From NCBI GenBank assembly GCA_964514055.1, contig CAZEPB010000025.1, positions 1 to 23,808 on the forward strand: a stretch of DNA of 23,808 nt, read 5' to 3'. Below are positions 7,990 to 15,335 of this stretch, in pieces. The stretch's first letter is position 1. Each line of letters opens with the position of its first letter. Below the pieces are notes generated by a model, which had not been told where the DNA came from, made no database searches, and was given only the letters and a program-made list of their open reading frames with translations. The position numbers and the translations under genes are program-made. The DNA comes from SG8-32-3 sp964514055. Lineage in GTDB: Archaea; Thermoproteota; Bathyarchaeia; Bathyarchaeales; Bathycorpusculaceae.

Positions 7990-8664
7990 TCAGGTTCCCG
8001 CGGAAACAAAAGTACAAGTAGTCTGCTGCCCTGCCAACACAGCCTCAACCCTGTCAGGATAGTTCCCATTAACCACGTAACAGTCAATCTGCGACTTCAA
8101 AAGCAGTTTAGGCAAGTAACGGTCAACACTCGTTCGCTGACGCAACGTTAAGAGCTTCTCGGCTGACAGCCTCTCTATCAATTTAGCATCAGAATCCTTC
8201 TTAGGGTCACTCGTAAAAACGCCGTCAACGTCAGTGACCAGAACCCCTTTTTCCGCATGTACCCGCGCGGCAACAGAGGCGGCGATGGAATCCGAGGTGA
8301 CATCCCACGAAATTTCCAGCGGATCTTCCTTAAACATCCAATGCGAAGGCAAAAAAATCGGCACAATCTCCGCTTCCGAAATCTCTTTTGCGTTCTCAAG
8401 CTGACGGAAAACACGGGAATTAGGCGTGATATTGGACAGCAACAGCCCGAACTGATCCATCCCCAAAATCGCCATCCTGTGAGAAATGCCGTTCGCCAAG
8501 TTAAATCGCTGATCATATTCCCTCACAGCGTCAGCGAATCTGCCTCCTCCAGGCACCACAATTATCTTGTATTTTTTTGCGAGTTCACCAAGCTTGCGGC
8601 ATAACGCTCTCAGCCGTTCTGGGTTCTCGGCTAGACTGCCGCCTATTTTTATCACTGCGTCCAC
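7990..8664 (-). CDS. mfnE: [5-(aminomethyl)furan-3-yl]methyl phosphate kinase (MfnE), amino acid kinase family
   Basis: The 224-residue protein has the amino acid kinase fold. IKIGGSLAENPERL holds the N-terminal lysine and glycine loop, VVPGGGRFADAVRE is at about 36-49, HRMAILGMDQFG at 62-73, DVTSDSIAAS at 121-130, and VLVTDVDGVFTSDP at 141-154 holds the nucleotide site. The HRMAI..MDQ segment and short length match methanogen MfnE rather than acetylglutamate or uridylate kinase. MfnE phosphorylates the furan-methylamine phosphate to its diphosphate, activating it for coupling by MfnF. The start is GTG with GGGAGG 8 bases upstream, and its first 13 bases overlap the end of mfnF. That overlap strongly supports one operon. 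Confidence 0.87.
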   Translation of the reverse strand: MDAVIKIGGSLAENPERLRALCRKLGELAKKYKIIVVPGGGRFADAVREYDQRFNLANGISHRMAILGMDQFGLLLSNITPNSRVFRQLENAKEISEAEIVPIFLPSHWMFKEDPLEISWDVTSDSIAASVAARVHAEKGVLVTDVDGVFTSDPKKDSDAKLIERLSAEKLLTLRQRTSVDRYLPKLLLKSQIDCYVVNGNYPDRVEAVLAGQQTTCTFVSAGT

Positions 8665-9725
8665 TTCACTATCCTCCCATCAAGCTTGCTCGCCGCCATC
8701 AACGCGACACCCGCAGCAGGCGACGCCGTAACTACATCGTTTGGAATTAACTTGCTCAAGTCAATAATTCTTTCAACCCGGAGCCTTTGTGCGGCAGTTT
8801 TTGCAAGAAAATCTTTGCCGAGACCCGTGACCACCACGGGAACCTTTGCAGTTGTAAGCGACTTAACTCGAGAGTAAACTTGGCTTAGTCCTTCAATGAC
8901 CTGGTCAACCTGCTTGCTGTAAATGTACCTTGCGATTTGCACGATTTCTTCTTCAGTGAGCATTTCGATGTCAGCGCAGACAACTCGGGCAAGCCGCGCC
9001 ATCGCTTCGCGCTTCGTTTTTCCGCGCCCATCCGCCGTCTCCGTCGTATACTCCCCTTCTGTGATGTTTCCTAAAACCAAGTGCACATCACCTGACTGCG
9101 CAAACAGTTCTGATGGGACATGCGCTACGCCATCTCGCAGGGGAACAGACTTCACGATTGCAGCCACGTTCGTTCGCAAACCACCCGTGTAAACAAGCTC
9201 ACCCACCATAAGCTTCTCCAAATCAGTTTTGCCAGCCGCTGAAACACGCCCATCAACCAACGGTATGATGCTGGTGCTTGTGCTTCCAACATCCACTATC
9301 ACGCAGGTCTTAATCAGCTGAGCCACCAGCCAGCCTGTTGCCACCCAATTCGCCGCGGCAACCCTAATCGGTTCTGATCGGGCGTTGTCCATCGATATCA
9401 GCGATGCGTCCACATCTAAAACATAAACTGGCAGATCATCGAAAACCTGCGCGGCGCACTCTAGAATATGGTTGACGCCTTCACGCTTCGTTTGATACGC
9501 ATCAGACAGCTCAGCGGTCATGGTCAAGCCTACGCCGTCGAGCTTCGCGTCGCCACTCACTTTTTCCCTTAGCGTAGAAAGCACACTCGCGAGTTTTTCT
9601 GGGTTCTTCCACACAGGAAAATACTCAATTACGGTTCTAAACTCTTCAACATAGCCATTTTCGGTGCGCAGAAACGCTGCTTTTGTGTTGGCGCCGCCGA
9701 TGTCCCAGCCGATAACCGTTACCAA
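8652..9725 (-). CDS. mfnF: Methanofuran coupling enzyme MfnF (H4MPT-linked C1 transfer pathway family, hydantoinase/oxoprolinase-like)
   Basis: The 357-residue protein starts with GWDIGGANTKAAFL and has LTMTAELSDAYQTKREGV (about 67-84), ANWVATGWLVAQ (125-136), VIVDVGSTSTSIIPLVDGR (142-160) and VVTGLGKDFLA near the C terminus. These are marks of the family often annotated as probable H4MPT-linked C1 transfer protein, whose methanogen member MfnF joins the activated furan diphosphate to gamma-glutamyltyramine. The fold is ASKHA-like, with two nucleotide/phosphate loops. The start is TTG at 9725, two bases after the mfnD stop, with GAGG about 8 bases upstream inside mfnD. It is flanked on both sides by other mfn genes, making the pathway assignment far more likely than a hydantoinase role. 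Confidence 0.88.
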   Translation of the reverse strand: MVTVIGWDIGGANTKAAFLRTENGYVEEFRTVIEYFPVWKNPEKLASVLSTLREKVSGDAKLDGVGLTMTAELSDAYQTKREGVNHILECAAQVFDDLPVYVLDVDASLISMDNARSEPIRVAAANWVATGWLVAQLIKTCVIVDVGSTSTSIIPLVDGRVSAAGKTDLEKLMVGELVYTGGLRTNVAAIVKSVPLRDGVAHVPSELFAQSGDVHLVLGNITEGEYTTETADGRGKTKREAMARLARVVCADIEMLTEEEIVQIARYIYSKQVDQVIEGLSQVYSRVKSLTTAKVPVVVTGLGKDFLAKTAAQRLRVERIIDLSKLIPNDVVTASPAAGVALMAASKLDGRIVKWTQ

Positions 9726-9727
9726 CG

Positions 9728-10954
9728 CTATCTGCCTCTGCTTATAGTGTTGAGGACGCGCTTTTTAGCTTCGCGGCATTTTCCCTCAGCTTCTTCTGAT
9801 GTGGCACCGTGAGCTATGATGAGCGCCGAGGCGGCGCTGGTCGCTGAAACGGGGAAAGGCGGAGAAACCATCTCGTCCATCCCGTAAGTTGTTTGGAGAG
9901 CCTCAATGGGCGGGTTAGGTGTCTCCAGTTTTGAAAAACACGCGTAGCCACAGCTTTGATTATGCGCTGGAAGTTCGTGTTTCAGAACAGCGTTTACTAT
10001 GGCTTGGGCAATGTTGAAGCTGGTGACACTTCTTAGCCCCACATAGGATGTGGTTAATCTCGGGTTAACCTCTATCGCCACAGCCTCATCCGCGGTCAGA
10101 ACAAAATCGACTCCAACGTATCCTCTGAGGTCTCGAAACGATTTAACAATTTTTTCGGCTGCTTCAAACGCTTCAGCTCTGAGTGGATTTTCAAAAGGAA
10201 CCGAGCCACCGCTATAACTTGAGCTGGTTTCTGGCGTTCCAATCTTAACGTCCTGAAGGTTCAGGCTGATAGCCAACGCTTCACCGGCTGTTGACAGCAA
10301 GCTGACACTCGCGGCAACGCCCGTGATTAATTCTTGAACCACAAACTGCCTGCTTGAAGTTTCCTTTCTAATCTTGCCAACCGCACCTGCTACTTGGTCT
10401 TCGTTTCTGACAACGCTCAATCCACCACAACTAACACCGTTCGCAGGTTTGAATATCAAAGGAAAACCGCCTCGAACCGCCTTCTTTATTTCCTTTAAGT
10501 CATCATCTACGCTAAACGTCATCGTCTCAGGCACACGTAACCCCATTTTCTTCACGAAGTCATAGAATACTGCTTTATCGGACACTTTTTCTATAGACCT
10601 TGCTGAGCAGTTAAGCGACTCTGCACCCGTCTGGTCTACAAGTTCCACAAGCGACCGCAATAAGCCATCCGTTTCTGGCGCAATAATGTACGCCGCATCG
10701 CCTTGTTCAGAAACTTTCTGGATATTCTCATGAGCCTCTTGTGGAGAGAAAACAGGTACCACGCAATCAGCGTTTATGGGAGGATTCAACCTTGCGATAC
10801 CTGCATCAAGCAAAGTGGTAACGGTGTGTCCAGCGTCTTTAAAATCCGAAATCACCGTTCTCAGCATGCCGAAGCCTTCGCTCAAGACGCTGGGCGGAAT
10901 CGGCTCGTCAGCAAATCCGCCTCCAGAAACATGCTCGTAAACCAGAAGCCTCAA
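9728..10954 (-). CDS. mfnD: Tyramine--L-glutamate ligase (MfnD), ATP-grasp family
   Basis: The 408-residue protein opens with LLVYEHVSGGGF, a family hallmark, followed by LSEGFGMLR. The ATP-grasp core begins near residue 115 (NCSARSIEKVSDKAVFYDFV), with FPLIFKPANGVSCGGLSVV at 164-182, VVQELITGVAASVSLL at 205-220, GYVGVDFVLT at 278-287, and the metal-binding EVNPRLTTSYVGLR at 295-308. MfnD makes gamma-glutamyltyramine from tyramine and glutamate, the first step of the methanofuran side chain. The start is TTG with GAGGAG 5 bases upstream. It lies 38 bases downstream of mfnB and 2 bases before mfnF. The enzyme making its tyramine substrate (MfnA) is not encoded in this window. The protein is longer than typical methanogen MfnD by a C-terminal stretch that includes CGYACFSKLETPNPP. 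Confidence 0.86.
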   Translation of the reverse strand: MRLLVYEHVSGGGFADEPIPPSVLSEGFGMLRTVISDFKDAGHTVTTLLDAGIARLNPPINADCVVPVFSPQEAHENIQKVSEQGDAAYIIAPETDGLLRSLVELVDQTGAESLNCSARSIEKVSDKAVFYDFVKKMGLRVPETMTFSVDDDLKEIKKAVRGGFPLIFKPANGVSCGGLSVVRNEDQVAGAVGKIRKETSSRQFVVQELITGVAASVSLLSTAGEALAISLNLQDVKIGTPETSSSYSGGSVPFENPLRAEAFEAAEKIVKSFRDLRGYVGVDFVLTADEAVAIEVNPRLTTSYVGLRSVTSFNIAQAIVNAVLKHELPAHNQSCGYACFSKLETPNPPIEALQTTYGMDEMVSPPFPVSATSAASALIIAHGATSEEAEGKCREAKKRVLNTISRGR

Positions 10955-10992
10955 GCGCTCTCCTCACAATCCACGATGATAAAGCCTTTACC

Positions 10993-11715
10993 TTAAAGCT
11001 TTTTTACGCGTCTAACGACTTCAACGAGTTCTCGCACTTTTTCTCGGGTGACCCTGCCGTTAACTCTGTCGCTGAGGGTGCAAGCGGCACCGCGCAGACC
11101 TACAACGTCAGCACCTAAAGCATGAACCACAGGCAAATCTTCCTTCTTTAATGAACCAGCCAACGCGGCTTTCAAACCGTAACCGTGCGTTGCTTCCACG
11201 AAGCTGCGAAGCTGCGGCTGTGTAAGAAAGGCGAAGAGCCCTTTTCCGTCTTTAATTGCGGTGTCGATCATGGCTATGTCCGCTTTGGCTTTGTGAGCTA
11301 TTTCGGGAAGGAGTAAGGGGTTAACTGTGCTTATTCTGGCTGCGTCAGCGTATCCTGAGGCAACCACCTTTATCGAAGGGTTGTAGTCTTTCGCGGCTTT
11401 GGTGACGCTTTGCATAAGGTACACCGCTTCCTCAGGCGTTTTTAACCCATAGAGTCCTGCTTTGACGTAGTTGACACCTGTTGTTGCCGCGCCCAAAGCT
11501 GCCAGCGACATGGAACCGGGAAGGTTGGGCACTTCGCCCAAGGTGCAGCTGACTTCAATGTTTTCTGGGGTTATCTGCCTGATTCGCTTTATTATCCATG
11601 GAAAATTTGCGCCCAGCGGACCTTCCTTTGGGTTCTTTACGTCTATGATGTCTGCGCCTCCAGCTATGGCTTCAGCGGCTTCGGTTTCGTTTTTTGGGCT
11701 GATTAGTAGTTTCAA
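10993..11715 (-). CDS. mfnB: (5-formylfuran-3-yl)methyl phosphate synthase (MfnB)
   Basis: The 240-residue TIM-barrel protein is close to full methanogen length. MfnB condenses two glyceraldehyde-3-phosphate molecules into the furan ring of methanofuran. Catalytic residues fall at the same numbers as in the characterised methanogen enzyme: D25 and K27 in ADIIDVKNPKEGPLGANF, K85 in GVNYVKAGLYG, and D151 and K155 in AMIDTAIKDGKG. The agreement fixes the TTG start at 11715, although it has no nearby ribosome binding site. A TATA-like CTTTAAAG about 33 bases upstream suggests a leaderless or very short-leader mRNA. It is the first gene of the minus-strand mfn run and is divergent from a HisA-like gene. 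Confidence 0.93.
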   Translation of the reverse strand: MKLLISPKNETEAAEAIAGGADIIDVKNPKEGPLGANFPWIIKRIRQITPENIEVSCTLGEVPNLPGSMSLAALGAATTGVNYVKAGLYGLKTPEEAVYLMQSVTKAAKDYNPSIKVVASGYADAARISTVNPLLLPEIAHKAKADIAMIDTAIKDGKGLFAFLTQPQLRSFVEATHGYGLKAALAGSLKKEDLPVVHALGADVVGLRGAACTLSDRVNGRVTREKVRELVEVVRRVKKL

Positions 11716-11742
11716 TTGTGATCATATTGATGCGGAATTTCT

Positions 11743-11755
11743 ACACCTTTAAAGT
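11743..11755 (-). promoter_or_regulatory. Probable TATA box of the mfn operon
   Basis: On the minus strand this reads AAACTTTAAAGGT, about 33 bases before the mfnB TTG. That places an expected start site within a few bases of the start codon and explains the absence of a ribosome binding site. Confidence 0.4.
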
Positions 11756-11855
11756 TTTTGCACAGGCACTGATCTGAAGCATCTCTGACAGGCGAATCAT
11801 GTAATAATAAGCAGATTTCTTAGTTAACAAGCATAGCAAAGCACGGGTGAACAGA

Positions 11856-12587
11856 TTGAAGATCATACCTGTCATCGACGTTCTCAACGGTATCGTGGTT
11901 CATGCTGTAAGAGGCAGAAGAAAAGAATACCAACCGCTCAAGAGCACACTATGCGCGTCTACGGATCCCGTGGACGTTGCAGCAGCGCTCAAGGCGCTTG
12001 GTTTCGGCGAGCTCTACTTAGCGGATTTGGACGCAATCACAGGTGGGCAACCAAACCTTTCCCTGTTTAAGCAGATCGCAGGCAAGACTGGTCTCGAATT
12101 GATGGTTGACGCGGGTATAACAAGCCTAAAAACAGCCGAAGAAATGCTTGATAGCAGCGTTTCAAAGGTTATTATCGGGACAGAAACCTTGCCGAGCGCT
12201 AGTTTTGTGGCTGAGGCGATCGCGTCTTTCGGAAGCGAGAAGGTGATGGTTAGCCTCGACTTGATGGATGGTAAAGTGCTTAGCAGGTTTGAGCTTGGCG
12301 CGCTTAAGGACCCTGTGGCGCTTTTGCGGGAGTTTCAAGAGTTGGGCGTTTCCCAAGTTATTGTACTGGATTTAGCAAAAGTCGGCAGCAGAGAGGGAGT
12401 TAACGTGCCTTTTCTGCGAGAGGTGCTAAGGAATATCACGGCTAAGGTGCTGGTTGGTGGGGGAGTGCGAGATGTTAAGGATTTGGTGAAGTTGAAAGAC
12501 GTAGGCGTCTTTGGGGTTTTGATGGCTACGGCTTTGCACTCGGGAAAAATCTCGCCTGAAGGGCTGAAACAGGCGGGTTTACTTTAG
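11856..12587 (+). CDS. HisA-like TIM-barrel protein (proFAR-isomerase-related, not a confirmed HisA)
   Basis: The product is about 243 residues with HisA-type repeats: KIIPVIDVLNGIVVHAVRG at the start, ELYLADLDAITGG, MVDAGI, KVIIGTETL, VMVSLDLMDGKV, VIVLDLAKVGSREG, KVLVGGGVRD and VFGVLMATALHSGKI. The first aspartate (VID) and the phosphate-binding glycines remain. Where HisA normally has a DGT-type motif with its second acid, this protein has DLAKVGSREG, the pattern of the HisA-related group seen in methanogens and methylotrophs. The frame extends to GTG at 11847. I prefer TTG at 11856, which gives the standard MKIIPVID terminus with GGGTGA five bases upstream. It is divergent from mfnB by 140 bases. 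No histidine genes are nearby, so a role near C1-cofactor synthesis is more plausible but unproven. Confidence 0.82.
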   Translation: MKIIPVIDVLNGIVVHAVRGRRKEYQPLKSTLCASTDPVDVAAALKALGFGELYLADLDAITGGQPNLSLFKQIAGKTGLELMVDAGITSLKTAEEMLDSSVSKVIIGTETLPSASFVAEAIASFGSEKVMVSLDLMDGKVLSRFELGALKDPVALLREFQELGVSQVIVLDLAKVGSREGVNVPFLREVLRNITAKVLVGGGVRDVKDLVKLKDVGVFGVLMATALHSGKISPEGLKQAGLL

Positions 12588-12610
12588 TACACGCGCGAGT
12601 TCGGAGGCGC

Positions 12611-13342
12611 TTATTTTACCTGTGCTAAACAGACGATTCCGCCTAGTTGCGTAAGGCGCTTGCCTGCTGGTGATTCAGCGTTTATTACTCGTGTTTTGAC
12701 GTGTTTGTTTTTGGCAATCTGCATCAGTCTGTTTAGCCTGTTTTTTTCGCGGGTGTCCGCAAGGTACTTGTCGGTGAGCATGAGATATTCAGGTTTTGGT
12801 CTGCCTGGCTTCTGCCGTTTGAGAATCAGGTTTTCTGCTTCCTCAAGTGAAAACAGCACAGGACTATTTTTGTCAGAGGCGTTGAGGCGTTTTTCCAGAA
12901 TTTCGATGAGGTTTTCTGTTTCTTCTGCAGTGGTTTCACGGATTAGCTGGCGGAACGCTGGCGTCCTTGTCAGCGCGGCTACTTGGGACAGCGTGCTTGC
13001 GGCACCTGTTATCTTAGAGAAGGCTGCCTTGTTTGGGCCTTGAATGAGCCATTTGTGATGTTCGCGAACGTGGTTGATGAATTCTTGAGCGTGGTTGGTT
13101 CTTGCGGGGGATGCGAGGATTACGGTTTTTACTCCTGCTTTCAGTGTAGGTCTAAGCCCGTTGATGATTGCCTCGTGGAAGTTGTATAGGGCTTTTGGGT
13201 TGTTTCTTGTTCCACTGATAGAGAGAGTGGTTTCGGGTTTGACAACTTTGCTGAATACTTTCCATAAGACTGCTTTGTCTTCTTCTAGCCCTAGGAGTAT
13301 GGCGACTGGATAGCCGCGTTTGTAGCCTTTTTTCGTTTTCAA
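12611..13342 (-). CDS. eRF1/Pelota-related protein (domains 2 and 3 only), possibly Vms1-like release factor relative
   Basis: The 243-residue protein has no pelota-type N-terminal domain. Residues about 10-150 look like the eRF1 central domain: a beta hairpin (VAILLGLEEDKAVLWKVFSK), a loop, a helix (NFHEAIINGLRPTLK), TVILASPARTNHAQEFINHV, then the ITGAASTLSQVAALTRTPAFRQ and EETENLIEILEKRL helices. Residues about 158-243 look like domain 3: FSLEEAENLIL, PEYLMLTDKYLA, and the ending NAESPAGKRLTQLGGIVCLAQV, comparable to AGEQLQALTGIAALLR of pelota. The position of the GGQ loop reads TRNNPKALYNF, so the peptide-release motif is absent. The TTG start has only a weak GGGA upstream. It converges with the HisA-like gene 24 bases away. 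The family call is by pattern and would need a profile search. Confidence 0.68.
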   Translation of the reverse strand: MKTKKGYKRGYPVAILLGLEEDKAVLWKVFSKVVKPETTLSISGTRNNPKALYNFHEAIINGLRPTLKAGVKTVILASPARTNHAQEFINHVREHHKWLIQGPNKAAFSKITGAASTLSQVAALTRTPAFRQLIRETTAEETENLIEILEKRLNASDKNSPVLFSLEEAENLILKRQKPGRPKPEYLMLTDKYLADTREKNRLNRLMQIAKNKHVKTRVINAESPAGKRLTQLGGIVCLAQVK

Positions 13343-13471
13343 CGCTTTCCCTTCTTTTGCGGGTTTCAGTGTGATTTGTGCTATATAGGCTGATGCGTGG
13401 TTTTTGGGTTTTCCTTTTTGCGGTTTTGGGTTTTGTTCGATTTTCGAGATATATCGATTTAGGGAATAGTA

Positions 13472-13510
13472 ATTATATTATATCTTACTACAGTAGACGG
13501 TAGCGAGGTG
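13472..13510 (+). promoter_or_regulatory. TATA box and ribosome binding site of the acidic coiled-coil gene
   Basis: An AT-rich ATTATATTATAT element (about 13472-13483) stands about 25-30 bases before GAGGTG (13505-13510), which is 7 bases from the ATG at 13518. The spacing fits an archaeal promoter with a short, ribosome-binding-site-bearing leader. Confidence 0.45.
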
Positions 13511-13517
13511 CAAACTA

Positions 13518-13904
13518 ATGTTTGACATATTTAAAAAACTGGATGAAGAGCAAAACAACGAAGAGATCGATATCGTAGAGCCATCCGAGAATATTGAAGA
13601 AAAAATCACAGTCGAAGAACCCATCACAGAAGAGAAACCAACCCAAGAACCGACTATTCAAGAGCCATACCAAAACCAAGAAGAAAACATTCTATCCGTG
13701 CTAAAAGCACTGGGAGAAGAAGAACGACTGTTACTATCAGAACGATCACAACTAGTAAACATGGAAGAAACGCTGACACAAAGAGCCAGAGAAGAAGTCG
13801 AATTCAAAAGACATAGGATCGAAAACTTGAAGCACGAGATACCCGAACTGAAGCAGCGCTGCGAATTCCTAGCAAAAGCACTAGACATCCCTATTCAGAA
13901 ATAG
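13518..13904 (+). CDS. Acidic coiled-coil protein of unknown function
   Basis: The 128-residue soluble protein has no recognised domain. Residues 1-60 are strongly acidic and low in complexity, with repeated E-P-T/I motifs (EEPITEEKPTQEPTIQEP). Residues about 60-120 form a predicted long helix or coiled coil rich in E, L, R and K (ILSVLKALGEEERLL through ENLKHEIPELKQRCEFLAKAL). A good ribosome binding site (GAGGTG) and TATA element support it as real. It is followed at 118 bases by a thioredoxin-fold gene with its own probable promoter. The acidic tail and helix suggest a protein-protein interaction or chaperone-like role, which is speculation. Confidence 0.7.
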   Translation: MFDIFKKLDEEQNNEEIDIVEPSENIEEKITVEEPITEEKPTQEPTIQEPYQNQEENILSVLKALGEEERLLLSERSQLVNMEETLTQRAREEVEFKRHRIENLKHEIPELKQRCEFLAKALDIPIQK

Positions 13905-14022
13905 CCAAACCTTTCTTCAAGCTTTTTCGCAATTTTGTTAGCTCAGTCTTTAATGTTATTTCTTCTTCATAAAAAAGCGACACGTTTAAGAATACGGTGA
14001 ACTCGTTTTTTGAAGACCCAGC

Positions 14023-14355
14023 ATGATAGAAGTCAGCGACAAATCCGACTTTGAGCGTCACCTGAGGAATAGTAAAAGAGTTCTCGCGTTGTTTTACGCG
14101 TCATGGTGCCCCTACTGCAGAAGTTTTCTCGCAGTTTTTGATAAGAATGCTGCAAAAGGTGGCTTTAACTTGGCTCTTCGTGTGAAGGTGGACGATTATG
14201 ACAATCCGTTATGGGATGATTATTCGATAGAAGTCGTTCCCACAGTCATACTTTTCTATGAGGGAAAGGTTTGTCGAAGACTTGACGGAAGGTTTGGTCG
14301 AGGATTAAGCGAAAAACAGCTTAGAGAATGGCTGGAAACAATTCAAGATTCCTGA
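14023..14355 (+). CDS. Thioredoxin-fold protein with CPYC active site
   Basis: The 110-residue single thioredoxin domain has the redox motif W28-C29-P30-Y31-C32, the glutaredoxin-type CPYC dipeptide set in a thioredoxin-like context (VLALFYASWCPYC). It also has the conserved cis-proline P73 in EVVPTVILFYEGK and a C-terminal amphipathic helix (SEKQLREWLETI). It would catalyse thiol-disulfide exchange in the cytoplasm; no signal peptide or membrane segment is present. The leader lacks a clear ribosome binding site, but GTTTAAGA about 35 bases before the ATG is a plausible TATA box giving a near-leaderless mRNA. The reductase partner is not in the window. Confidence 0.9.
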   Translation: MIEVSDKSDFERHLRNSKRVLALFYASWCPYCRSFLAVFDKNAAKGGFNLALRVKVDDYDNPLWDDYSIEVVPTVILFYEGKVCRRLDGRFGRGLSEKQLREWLETIQDS

Positions 14356-14499
14356 GCAACATAACGCACTTTTGTTACTGTGTTCCTGCAACCTTACGGC
14401 GCAATTGCTTGTATTTTTTGTTGAACTTAGAGCACATTTAATTATGATTCATTTTTCGGATTCATAAGAGTTATTAGAATCAATCTTGACAAAAATGTA

Positions 14500-14508
14500 G
14501 AGGCGTGG
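14500..14508 (+). promoter_or_regulatory. Ribosome binding site deciding the TTG start at 14512
   Basis: GAGGCGTGG, with GAGG ending 8 bases before TTG at 14512, is the only good ribosome binding site in this leader. No ATG in the correct frame lies near the start of the conserved-looking sequence. Confidence 0.5.
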
Positions 14509-14511
14509 ATA

Positions 14512-15234
14512 TTGACTGAAACAGTTAATGCTGAACCCGCAGTTATAGCAGTTGAAGCTCCTTCCACTCAAGAGAACATTGTTAAGAGAAAAACAATTGT
14601 TTATGAAGCACACATTGACCCAACGGTGATACGGGTTTCTGGGGAAAAACTCAAGAAAGACCTTTTCACCAAATTTTGGTTTTTGAAGCCCAAATCGGAA
14701 GAGGTCCAGTTTGTTTCGTTGGAAAAGTATTATGAACCGTACATAGTGATAAGTGGGAAATACTTTCTCGATTACTTCCGCAAGTGTACTTACATATTCA
14801 AAGTTGACCCTGCAGTCAGGGAAGTTGTTCTGCTGGACAATAAATTCGTGCCTGAAACTTCCAAGTCAAACAAAATTGTCAAGCTACATGGAGAAGAGCG
14901 GCTGATTAACGAGGCAAAAGCGTTCTTGATTCTGGACAAAAATGGTCAAGATTCTGATGCTGCCAATGTGCCATCTGCACCTTCAGAGAAGAAACCTGAA
15001 AAAGTAATTGAAGAGTTTGGGATAGAAGAGCTTCCTGAAAATGCTGATGTGAACTTCATCAGGGGCAGGATAGCTAAGCGTCCAAAAGACCTGTGCAGAA
15101 TTGTTGAAGAAATTTTTGAGGTAACCGAGCGCTCCGTAATCTACACTCCTAGATACAAGCTTTTGTTCAGGAACGTAAACACTGGCGAAGAAAAAGTTTT
15201 AGTGCTTGATGGTGTCACGGCAAAAAGAATATAG
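14512..15234 (+). CDS. Hypothetical protein, 240 residues
   Basis: The family is not recognised. The TTG start is supported by GAGG 8 bases upstream and by an AT-rich TATA-like ATTTAATTATG near 14437. The protein has an N-terminal proline/alanine-rich lead (about 1-25). A first globular block follows (about 26-140), with VYEAHIDPTVIRVSGEKL, EKYYEPYIVISGKYFLDYFRK and LHGEERLINEAKAFLIL. A linker rich in S, P and E (about 145-170) leads to a second block (about 175-240) with VNFIRGRIAKRPKDLCRIVE, EEIFEVTERSVIYTPRYKLLFRN and EEKVLVLDGVTAKRI. No membrane segment, signal peptide or metal motif is seen. The repeated 'Y-P-Y/K...' beta patterns suggest two related beta-rich modules, which I cannot confirm. 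Confidence 0.72.
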   Translation: MTETVNAEPAVIAVEAPSTQENIVKRKTIVYEAHIDPTVIRVSGEKLKKDLFTKFWFLKPKSEEVQFVSLEKYYEPYIVISGKYFLDYFRKCTYIFKVDPAVREVVLLDNKFVPETSKSNKIVKLHGEERLINEAKAFLILDKNGQDSDAANVPSAPSEKKPEKVIEEFGIEELPENADVNFIRGRIAKRPKDLCRIVEEIFEVTERSVIYTPRYKLLFRNVNTGEEKVLVLDGVTAKRI

Positions 15235-15335
15235 CAGCTTTGAAAGTGTGGTTGGTCGCGCTTCGATTTTGGGAATTACTAGCGCTTGGAACAGACTATA
15301 GCCCACTTGTATAAAGGCTGCAACTTCACTTGAAG

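Noticed and set aside
7990..8664. Annotation as uridylate or acetylglutamate kinase
   Set aside because: Shared fold only; the length, the HRMAI..MDQ segment and the mfn context point to MfnE.
8652..9725. Annotation as hydantoinase/5-oxoprolinase
   Set aside because: The protein is too short for oxoprolinase, has the MTAELSDAY and GGANTKAA marks of the MfnF group, and sits between mfnD and mfnE.
11856..12587. Annotation as a genuine HisA of histidine synthesis
   Set aside because: The second catalytic motif differs, there are no other his genes nearby, and the gene is divergent from mfnB; only the fold family is supported.
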